Shown: positions 9,045 through 16,377 of the stretch, piece by piece
Layout of the letters: each line of letters starts with the position of its first letter
Position numbering within the stretch: position 1 is the first letter of the stretch
Assembly: GCA_028686345.1 (NCBI GenBank)
Contig: JAQUCE010000022.1
Span: 1-57,436, forward strand
Direction of reading: 5' to 3'
Length of the DNA stretch: 57,436 nucleotides
Source of the DNA: Kiritimatiellia bacterium
GTDB lineage: Bacteria > Verrucomicrobiota > Kiritimatiellia > RFP12 > UBA1067
Notes under the pieces: generated by a model
Databases searched by the model: none
What the model was told of the DNA's origin: nothing
The model's input: only the letters and a program-made list of their open reading frames with translations
Position numbers and translations under genes: made by a program

Positions 9045-9070
9045 GCTGAATGAAAATCCTTTTTCTGCTT

Positions 9071-10876
9071 CTACTCTCTCATTGACCTTGAGATCTCCCA
9101 CCTGCCGCTGCATCTCACCGGTACAATCCGGATCGCTTTGAGGCTGGCGGATTTCAGGTTTCCTTCAACGCAGGATACAGCCACCTTGTATTTGCCTGCC
9201 GCAGGAAAGTTGATCCAGCCAATTGGAAACTCCTGATAGTTATGCGATGAGTTTTGTTCGTTCTGGATGCTCTCGCCACCCTCAACCGCAACACGCCAGA
9301 CCAGGCGGCCCTCACCAGCGTACTCAAGACTCACATTACAATCGCCTGCCATAGGCACATCAACCTCAAAGAGCGCTTTGCCGCTCGCGGACCACTCATG
9401 CGCATGATACACCGCCTTCCACTCACCGAACTTCTCCATCCACCGTTTTTGCGTCAGCTTCGCGCCCTCAACCACAGCAAATTCACAGGGAATCTCAGTT
9501 CCGAAGTTCGGGTCGATGCCGAAACTCTGATCAACCTTTGGAAGGCCTTCCAGTTCAACCTCAATCACGGAAACCGGATGATCCGGCGCAAGGTATGGCA
9601 GGTCAAAAACTGTCCACGCATTTAAGCTCTGATACGAAACCCTCTTCGGTTCCGTTTTCGTAAGTAGCCGAACTGACTTTATCTTTGTTTCAAGCCCAGG
9701 CAGATAGAGTTTACCCGATCCTGGCCACTCAAAGACCGCGAGAAACAGCGTATTTCCCTTAACCGTAACATCACCCCACGGCAGGGCATGTCCCCAGGGT
9801 GAGGCCTCTGTAGCGTAAACCACCTGCGGGTAACTACGAATCCACTCTCCCGAGGCTCGCAGAGTGCGCTGGCAGCGCTCCGGCACAGAGCCATCACTGG
9901 CTGGTCCGATGTTCAGCATGTAGGTGCCGCCACGCGCGACGCAGGCAATCAACCGGCTCAGAATCACCTTCGGTGTTTTCCAGTACTGATCATACCAGGC
10001 ATAGGCCCAGGAGTCGTTGGTGGTATCGACACTCTCCCACATCCCTTCAACATTCCTGTGCGGCACCTCCATATCACCGAGTGTATTGTAGTCACCCAAA
10101 TCATGACCGGCGCGCCCTGAGATAAGAGCGTGCGGTTGATTCTGACGTACAACCTTCACCAGTTGTTCAACGTATTTTTTCGGCATATTGCCGGGAGTAT
10201 CGAACCAGATAATCTCAATGCGCCCGTACTGCGTTGTAAGCTCTTCAACCTGAGGCAGACACTTTTTCAAAAAGTAATCATCAAAGTTCGCCGCGCTCCC
10301 ATTTGCGTCAACCTTCGGACCGCCGGAGCCGCCCGGGAAGGTCCAGTCCTGGTTGTGTGAGTAGTAAAAGCCGAAACCAAGTCCTTCCATACGGCAGGCC
10401 TCGGCCAGCTCCTTCATCGGATCCTTGGCCCAAGGCGTTGCCTTCATAATATTGAAGTCACACGCTTTGGAGTCATACATTGCAAAGCCGTCATGGTGCT
10501 TGGCTGTTATCACGATATATTTCATTCCGGCGTCTTTCGCCAGTTTAGCTATGTCGGCTGCATCAAAGTTGATCGGATTAAACTCTTTGGCCAGCGCTTT
10601 GTACTTTTCAACAGGGATGCCCGCCATCCGCGGATGCATAATCCACTCGCCGATACCGTAATATGTTTTGCCGTCAACTTTGTTGGCCAACAGTGAGTAG
10701 AGTCCCCAATGGATAAACATGGCGTAATTGCCGTCATTAAACAGTTGGCCGCGCCCCGCATCCTGAACACGCAGTTTCGCAACAGCATCGCCCCACATCT
10801 TATCCATGCTCTGCTCCGCGGCAAACGCCGGTGCAGTTAAAAGTGCCAGAACGCTGGCAGCTAAAATTTTTTTCAT
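9071..10876 (-). CDS. Alpha-L-fucosidase, GH29, exported
   Basis: Retaining alpha-L-fucosidase that releases terminal fucose from glycans, probably in the periplasm. Of 601 residues, 1-19 form a signal peptide. The GH29 barrel shows YAMFIHWGLYS, VITAKHHDGFAMYDS, FYYSHNQDW and the nucleophile block IIWFDTPGN with Asp226. A C-terminal beta domain follows. The frame is open to 10933, but the ATG at 10876 begins the signal peptide and has GAGG 7 nt upstream. The gene lies 57 nt downstream of the alpha-galactosidase-like gene, so the two form an operon attacking a fucose- and galactose-containing glycan. Confidence 0.92.
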   Translation of the reverse strand: MKKILAASVLALLTAPAFAAEQSMDKMWGDAVAKLRVQDAGRGQLFNDGNYAMFIHWGLYSLLANKVDGKTYYGIGEWIMHPRMAGIPVEKYKALAKEFNPINFDAADIAKLAKDAGMKYIVITAKHHDGFAMYDSKACDFNIMKATPWAKDPMKELAEACRMEGLGFGFYYSHNQDWTFPGGSGGPKVDANGSAANFDDYFLKKCLPQVEELTTQYGRIEIIWFDTPGNMPKKYVEQLVKVVRQNQPHALISGRAGHDLGDYNTLGDMEVPHRNVEGMWESVDTTNDSWAYAWYDQYWKTPKVILSRLIACVARGGTYMLNIGPASDGSVPERCQRTLRASGEWIRSYPQVVYATEASPWGHALPWGDVTVKGNTLFLAVFEWPGSGKLYLPGLETKIKSVRLLTKTEPKRVSYQSLNAWTVFDLPYLAPDHPVSVIEVELEGLPKVDQSFGIDPNFGTEIPCEFAVVEGAKLTQKRWMEKFGEWKAVYHAHEWSASGKALFEVDVPMAGDCNVSLEYAGEGRLVWRVAVEGGESIQNEQNSSHNYQEFPIGWINFPAAGKYKVAVSCVEGNLKSASLKAIRIVPVRCSGRWEISRSMRE

Positions 10877-10933
10877 AAACAACCTCATCCCAAAAATGGG
10901 CCAAAGAGATGATCCACACCTGCTTGGCACCAA

Positions 10934-13201
10934 CTATTTTATAATCGTCAACGAGATCGACTGCGCCTTGCCCCACTTACGCCCAGTAATATTCACCTGC
11001 CACAGGTTATCACCGGGGCTTACAACCGAGGTCACATTGCAATTCTCCGAGCCTGCTATACCGAGCGGGTTTTCACTGTAAAACGTGAGGCTTCCTGCTT
11101 GGGCTCCGGCATCACTGAGATCAGCCACCACAACTGATGGCGAGATACGCAGATTGTCGACCTCCGTGGCGCCGATGGAGAGATGCAAGTCTGAGCCTAC
11201 CAGTGTCGGGCGATCAGAGTTCAGCGGGGTGAAACGCAGCAGTGCGGAGGAGTATTGCTCCAACGCGACTGTTGTATAGGAGTCGGCTGTATACCCGATC
11301 ACCCGGTTGCTCCAAAAGTCGAAGACCGCGCATTTAACTCCTGTAGGCAGACCAGCCACTTTGAAATCAAGTGTTAGCGCCCTAGTGCCTTCAATAGAGT
11401 TGTAGAGATTGTAAACCGCAAAATCGCCATAAGGACGCTGCGCGGCAAAACCGAAGATGCTGTTATCACCACTCTGCCCAAGCGTCAGCAACCGTGCCGG
11501 TTCGCGACTGCTGGGGCGCATAATTTCATAGTTACGCCAAACCTCTTTGCAGTCGGGCTTGTTAACCGGTTCGCTGATCATGGCCGTGCCACCCACCAGT
11601 GCCACCGTGCTATGCCAAGTGCGCCACATGCCCTCACCCTGAGGTGTTGGGCCCAGTGTACGGCTGCCGAGCCTCTGTGCCAGATAAGCCACATCAGGAT
11701 CGTTATGCCACCAGACATTATCATAGATTTGGAAACGCAGCACCGACTTCAAACACTTGTTAAAGTGAGCCGGATGGGAGTCTGGACCAACACGGGCGGC
11801 ATCGATAAAGCCGATGACCCCGCGTGTTGGTTGGCCAAGACAGGAGAGGATATACATCTCGTCACCGGCGGCATCGCGGTAGAGCGCATAAAGTTCACGA
11901 AAGACCTGCAAGCGCGTTTTTGCGGGATCAACAAATCGACTGCCAATACCGTTAAAGTCGATCTTGATATATCCATAGCCGCGCGCTCTGGCATCGCTAA
12001 TGATATTGTAGAGAAACTTCTTTGACTCCGGGTGGTCCGGGTTAATCCAGTTGGCCCCCTCAGGATGAAAAGAGTTGGCATTCATAAAGCTGGCGATTCC
12101 CTGGGCATTCTTCTGGATCGCATCGGGGTGTTGCTTGCCCCAGGGATGCTCAGGGTTCATCATCAGCGGTGCAAACCAGATCCCCGGGATGCAACCTGCT
12201 GCACGGATGCGCTTAGCAATGGCCGCCATTCCTTCTGGAAACTTTTCGTTTGCACTCCAATTGCCATCCATTTTTTGGTAGCCGTCATCAATCTGAATTA
12301 TCCCCCTGCCGAAGGTATCAGGATGGGCCTCTATGGTTTGGGTCACAGAGAGCACATGCGCAGCATCAATCTTGGTCGTACGGTCATACCAGCTGCACCA
12401 GCCATAGACCGCTCCCTTATTCCGACGCACACCGTGAGTTGCAGCCACCCAGCGTGTCCAGATATCCGCGGCTGTAGAGGAGGGTTCAAAACATACGATG
12501 ATCTCCTCGCTGCGTCGGCTCTCTCCAGCTCGCACCAGCACATTATCCATCTGCACCCAAGCCTTCAGCGCGCTGTCACGGACCTCCACAGTTGTATAGG
12601 CCTCAGCGGGACCGACCGGCCCGACCAGAAACCCGTTACCGCTCTTATGGCGGATCATCGCCACCTCGTTCAAACTTTTGTTCATCTCGCTCAACGGCAG
12701 GGCATCGGAGTCTTCCATCAGCGGAGTCACCAGCCAATCGGCCGCATTCGCTACCGCAAAGGTTCCGCCACTCTTACTGGCATCCAACAGATCAAAGCTG
12801 CGCAGCTTGACATCGCCATCGCTATGGTTGTGAAAAACACCCTGAAGCGTAAAGGCCCGTAAGTTTTTCAACCGCTTCAGCTTTAAAGTATATTTGAACG
12901 GAGAATCGTCCTTGCCGTAAACAGCTGTGGTAAGCACAGCATCACCAAACACTGTTGAGCAGAGTGTTTCAAAGGGCGCGCTTAAAACCTTGAAGCCCTT
13001 TGTTCCAACACGATGATTGTTTCCATCCAGTTCATACACCGCTGAAGATAAGCCTTCAAAGGACTCTATACCATTCGCCTCAATAACAACCCTGGTTCCG
13101 TTGTCTGAGAACCGAACCCAGCCCTCCGCTGCACCGCATAAATTGCACCCGGCCATAATGAAGCCAATCAAAGATAGTTTTAACATATTTTTTCTCATCA
13201 T
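10934..13201 (-). CDS. Alpha-galactosidase-like enzyme (GH36-type), exported
   Basis: TIM-barrel glycosidase related to GH36/GH27. From the ATG at 13201 it has 755 residues: a signal sequence with a possible lipobox (FIMAGC), an N-terminal beta-sandwich, then the barrel with GWCSWYD, IIQIDDGYQ, GIWFAP, YIKIDFNG (nucleophile Asp at about 415) and AARVGPD (acid/base Asp at about 474), and a C-terminal beta domain. An upstream TTG at 13216 is possible, but the tandem ATGs at 13201/13198 have a weak GGGA site and fit the signal peptide. First gene of the pair with the GH29 fucosidase. Alpha-galactosidase is the likeliest activity; raffinose-type or other hexosidase activity cannot be excluded. 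Confidence 0.87.
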   Translation of the reverse strand: MMRKNMLKLSLIGFIMAGCNLCGAAEGWVRFSDNGTRVVIEANGIESFEGLSSAVYELDGNNHRVGTKGFKVLSAPFETLCSTVFGDAVLTTAVYGKDDSPFKYTLKLKRLKNLRAFTLQGVFHNHSDGDVKLRSFDLLDASKSGGTFAVANAADWLVTPLMEDSDALPLSEMNKSLNEVAMIRHKSGNGFLVGPVGPAEAYTTVEVRDSALKAWVQMDNVLVRAGESRRSEEIIVCFEPSSTAADIWTRWVAATHGVRRNKGAVYGWCSWYDRTTKIDAAHVLSVTQTIEAHPDTFGRGIIQIDDGYQKMDGNWSANEKFPEGMAAIAKRIRAAGCIPGIWFAPLMMNPEHPWGKQHPDAIQKNAQGIASFMNANSFHPEGANWINPDHPESKKFLYNIISDARARGYGYIKIDFNGIGSRFVDPAKTRLQVFRELYALYRDAAGDEMYILSCLGQPTRGVIGFIDAARVGPDSHPAHFNKCLKSVLRFQIYDNVWWHNDPDVAYLAQRLGSRTLGPTPQGEGMWRTWHSTVALVGGTAMISEPVNKPDCKEVWRNYEIMRPSSREPARLLTLGQSGDNSIFGFAAQRPYGDFAVYNLYNSIEGTRALTLDFKVAGLPTGVKCAVFDFWSNRVIGYTADSYTTVALEQYSSALLRFTPLNSDRPTLVGSDLHLSIGATEVDNLRISPSVVVADLSDAGAQAGSLTFYSENPLGIAGSENCNVTSVVSPGDNLWQVNITGRKWGKAQSISLTIIK

Positions 13202-13214
13202 ATACAAATCCCGC

Positions 13215-13248
13215 AAAACAAGAAGTTCAGATAGTCATCTTCATAAGT
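13215..13248 (+). repeat. 34-bp direct repeat C, right copy
   Basis: Partner of 9011-9044 with one mismatch (C/T at position 21). It sits in the leader of the alpha-galactosidase gene. Confidence 0.7.
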
Positions 13249-13313
13249 TCTTGAGTGGAGCATTTAAAAGAGTGTTTTAAACAACCACCACCTATCCATC
13301 TTTTGGAGTCAAA

Positions 13314-13641
13314 GTGCACTGTTTTACGCTTTATTAACTCTGTATAGATGAAGTACCTCAAGCTTCCAGCTTGATTGAAAATGTTTTCTGCAAGCAAGAT
13401 GCTTGCCCTGCTCCATGATCGCTTTTACGGTAACGTCTCAATCATCCGCTCGGGACAGCCTTCCGTCTTCGCGCTTCGCAGCTACGCCGGACACGGAAAG
13501 GCGGGACAACAAGCCTTATGCAGCAACGGTATGTAGTTCGCGCTTCCCTATCACGGCGTAAAAGCGAAGCTCGATTTGTCCGGGCGCAGCTGTTGCGAAG
13601 CCTGAGGCTGGAAGCGTGCTCTTTGTTCTCTGAACTACGAG
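13314..13641 (+). repeat. Dispersed hairpin repeat E, copy 1, about 330 bp
   Basis: Fills most of the 445-bp gap between two minus-strand genes, and I see no gene there. It aligns over nearly its full length with 22294-22630. It ends with an inverted pair GCTTCC (13542-13547)/GGAAGC (13610-13615) followed by GTGCTCTTTGTTCTC, which is terminator-like. The segment 13423-13512 recurs almost unchanged in inverted orientation at 18490-18577. Confidence 0.75.
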
Positions 13642-14912
13642 AAACTGCTAGTGCACAAGAATTAAGGTGCCTTTCGGGCCGTAAACTCGCAGAATGAGTT
13701 TTGACGTTGCTGTGTCAAAACTGAGGCTGCCACCGTGCAGACCGGTGATGTTGACCTTGGGTCTGCTCTGTTCCGGATCGAAGGGTTGATTATATTCAGC
13801 AGTGTGACCGGCATAGTCGGCCAGGACAATCTCTGCCGGCATCGCTCCAGCGTAGTCGCTGATATCAACATTGTAGGTCACCTTTGACCAGCCCTCCTGG
13901 TTATCACCTGTCCACAGTTTACCTGCAATCAGTGTTGTGAAGCCGGTTTCCGATAACTTATAACCGAAGATGTTGCTTCCCTTATGCTGAAAATTCATGT
14001 TTCCGTTTCGGAAGGCAGCACCATCGGTAAAATTGATGGCACCCCCTTGCGTGTCCAGCCATGTGATGTTTGACCCCAGAGCACCGAAAAGCTCCAGCGT
14101 CCCTCCGTTCAGCCGAAGAGTGCCAGCCTTATCTTTGTCCAGTATGCCTGCCACGGAGTTTGTCCGGCCTATTCCACCGAAAAAGTCAACGCCGACCTTG
14201 ACAGTTGCATTCGTCTGAATTTCAATGGATGCAAAAACGTTTTGCGCGTTGGTGACCGAACCGCCTGACTTGATCAGTACTGTGTCAGACGCGGTGGGTA
14301 GGTTTGTCGGTATCCAGTTAAGAGCGTTCCGCCAGTTCTCTCCATTATCTCCGCTCCATGTCACTGGATAGGGAAAGGTCAGAACAAGGGAGCTGGTAGC
14401 GGTTTCAAAGGAAAGGGCAGCTTCCAGTCCGCTGTCACCCGCAGTTATGTTGACCTTAGCTGTGTTGAAATCTGTGTTGAATTTCGTCTGGTGCGCGGTG
14501 AAGTCCATGAGCACAATACGCAAACCGCTGCGCAGGTCGTAATCAGCGATGTCGACATTGTACGTGACGTTTGACCAAGCTGCGCTGAACACCCCGTTGT
14601 TAACGGAATAGAGGGTTCCGGCGGCCAAGGTTTTGAATCCTCCAGCAGCAAGCTTAAAGCTGAAGGTGTTGTTACCCTTGTGCTCAAAGTTCATATTTGG
14701 ATTATCAAAGGTAGCACCGTCGGTAAAATTGATGGCACCACCGTTCGTATCCAAAAATGTGATCGCTGAACCCAGATGGCCCGCCAGATTGATGGTTGCG
14801 CCGTTCAACCGCAGCACACCGCCCGCTTTTTTCAGGGTTCCTGCCACGGATAGCGTCCGGCCACCAGTAAGATCTTCCATAAACTCGACCGATGCGCCAG
14901 CTTGAATATCCA

Positions 14913-14949
14913 GGGAGGCAAAGGTGTTCTTTCCGTTTGTGACCGCGGC
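14913..14949 (+). repeat. 37-bp duplication flanking the CRISPR-like insert, copy 1
   Basis: Identical over 37 nt to 14983-15019 (starts GGGAGGCAAAGG, ends GACCGCGGC). The offset is 70 bp, which causes the frameshift. It is normal coding sequence of the host gene (reading GKNTFAS in the intact frame). Confidence 0.9.
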
Positions 14950-14982
14950 TCAATCCACGCGCCCGCGTGGGGCGCGACGGCC
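14950..14982 (-). CRISPR. Solitary type I-C-like CRISPR repeat inserted in a gene
   Basis: The 33-bp insert, read on the minus strand, is GGCC followed by 29 nt that begin GTCGCGCCCC, continue through the stem/loop GCGCCC-CACGC-GGGCGC and end GTGGATTGA. From memory this matches the first 29 of 32 positions of the common type I-C repeat; the usual final AAC is absent. There is only one repeat and no array or cas gene in the window. The two flanking 37-bp sequences are identical to each other. This may be an off-target spacer integration or an assembly chimera, and it is not a working array. Confidence 0.5.
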
Positions 14983-15019
14983 GGGAGGCAAAGGTGTTCT
15001 TTCCGTTTGTGACCGCGGC
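14983..15019 (+). repeat. 37-bp duplication flanking the CRISPR-like insert, copy 2
   Basis: Second exact copy of 14913-14949. Outside the 37 nt the flanks differ immediately on both sides, so the duplication borders are sharp. Confidence 0.9.
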
Positions 15020-15394
15020 CCCTGAACCTACGGTTAAAATATCACTTGTACCGGTTGTTCCGTCCGGATTCCAGTTGGCCGGATCCGTCCATGTAACACC
15101 ATCTCCGCCGCCATCCCAGACCCTGACAACTGCCTGCGCTGAGATCGCCATCAGCAACCCCGCGAGGACGTTGATGACCAGCTTAACTCTGATTATGTCT
15201 ACTCTATTCATCGCTTTCATACTAATCAGCCAAAGCAGACAAACAATGATACTCACTGTTGTTCTGTTTAATATTTTCATACTATCCTCTCTATGATGTT
15301 CAACTACCTGAATACAAGTAACCAATACAGGCTATTACTATTGCTATTCTTGGTTAAATATATACTTTCGTACCAGCAAGGTCAAACGCAAACC

Positions 15395-15744
15395 AGCAAT
15401 TCTAAATAAAATCGGCGTATTTTCGGCCAGTTTGAGACGATCCAAGGTGCCCAGAACTTTTCCGATGCGATCATCGGCATGTGCTAACAAGAGGCATAGA
15501 TCGCATCCGGCTGGCTCTCCATGTCGCGGAATCGCCACTCGTATTTGGGCAACGCATGGAAAGGAGTGTGCGGTTCGTGTATCCAGAGGTTGATAAAGAA
15601 GGGCTTGTTCGCTGCCACACTCTTCTTGATGAACGCAATGGCGCGCTCTGCATCTTCATGCACCGGCATCTGCTCGCCAGCACAGTTAAAGGCCCCGTAT
15701 TCATCATAACCATAGACATCTGGCAGGGGCGAATCAGGGATCAT
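15395..15744 (-). pseudogene. Sulfatase relic (internal fragment with frameshift)
   Basis: The frame ending at 15484 encodes about 85 residues typical of a sulfatase middle region: EDAERAIAFIKK, then KPFFINLWIHEPHTPFHALP and EWRFRDMESQPDAIYAS. A one-base shift near 15490 moves the continuation (LAHADDRIGKVLGTLDRLKL) to another frame, and recognisable similarity then stops near AENT at about 15400. The N-terminal part with the CxPSR active site and the C-terminal part are missing. Lies between the NPCBM gene and the broken VWDGGG gene on the same strand. Confidence 0.75.
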
Positions 15745-15777
15745 GCTGTTGGAAATGGATTAATTTTCATACCCGAT

Positions 15778-16377
15778 TTACTCCGCCAAACGCAAATACG
15801 CATCGGCCCAGCTGGCATGATCGCCACCCTTACCATTGCCGCCATCCATGACAACCAAGGTCAATTCATTGGCCCCGGTCACGGGAATCATCACATCCTT
15901 CGCATTAAATTCCCGACTTGACACCTTGCCTGTCGCAAAAACCTCTTTCCCGTCCACCAGAATCTTCATCTCAAGCAGACCGTTATGGGCATCGTCCGGC
16001 CCGGGCACAACATGGAATACGGCAAATTTACCTTTCAGCGAAAAGCTGATTTGCGAGGGCGCATGGACACCCAGACCGCGCTCATAGCGTTTATCACCCA
16101 CACTGATGGCCTTGCCTTCAACGCCTTTGTTATTCAGCACCCGCCAGAAACTTTCACATGAACTCGCCATCTCGCTGGTCAGATAAGCTTTACCGTCCTT
16201 GCCAGGCTCAGGGGTCTTGCGCTCCGGAGCCTTCCACCCGAAGTTGGCCAACACAAGCTTGGTGATATCCGACCCCGGCTTCGATTTGAATCCGATGTTT
16301 TTGACTTCCGACCAGTCACCCAATGCAAATCCTGCCGGATGCTTCAACTGACTGGCCTTATTGTCCCTTGAAGACAC
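15778..16377 (-). CDS. NPCBM-domain protein, possibly a broken-off C-terminal part
   Basis: The 199-residue frame starts at a GTG (16377) that overlaps the end of the upstream sulfatase frame by 20 nt. The C-terminal two thirds is an NPCBM domain (novel putative carbohydrate-binding module): KRYERGLGVHAPSQISFSLKGKFAVF, PGPDDAHNG, ILVDGKEVF and ELTLVVMDGGNG. No signal peptide is present, so alone it could not be exported. It is more likely the rear of a larger exported enzyme whose middle has been lost. Translation could be coupled to the upstream gene or require a frameshift. Confidence 0.6.
   Translation of the reverse strand: MSSRDNKASQLKHPAGFALGDWSEVKNIGFKSKPGSDITKLVLANFGWKAPERKTPEPGKDGKAYLTSEMASSCESFWRVLNNKGVEGKAISVGDKRYERGLGVHAPSQISFSLKGKFAVFHVVPGPDDAHNGLLEMKILVDGKEVFATGKVSSREFNAKDVMIPVTGANELTLVVMDGGNGKGGDHASWADAYLRLAE

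Larger units (their letters stand above)
13648..15280 (-). pseudogene. Secreted VWDGGG-type repeat protein, broken by a 70-bp insertion
   Basis: Once a secreted beta-rich protein of about 520 residues. The start at 15280 (GAGAGGA upstream) gives hydrophobic N-terminal segments and then VWDGGGDGVTWTDPANW, a module common in Kiritimatiellota and other PVC surface proteins. The frame is correct up to GKNTFAS, then shifts at the 70-bp duplication/insertion (14913-15019). It resumes in another frame as LDIQAGASVEFMEDL and runs to 13648. Removing exactly 70 bp restores one frame. Two homologous modules are visible, each with 'LRLNG', 'GGAINFTDGA' and 'YNVDI.DY'. It is probably non-functional, unless the shorter downstream frame is translated alone. 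Confidence 0.75.

Noticed and set aside
14949-14982. Insertion-sequence footprint with target duplication
   Set aside because: A 37-bp duplication is far longer than known IS target duplications (2-14 bp) and the 33-bp insert has no terminal inverted repeats of an IS.
14913-15019. Working CRISPR array
   Set aside because: There is one repeat-like unit only, the flanks are gene sequence, and no cas genes or leader are nearby.
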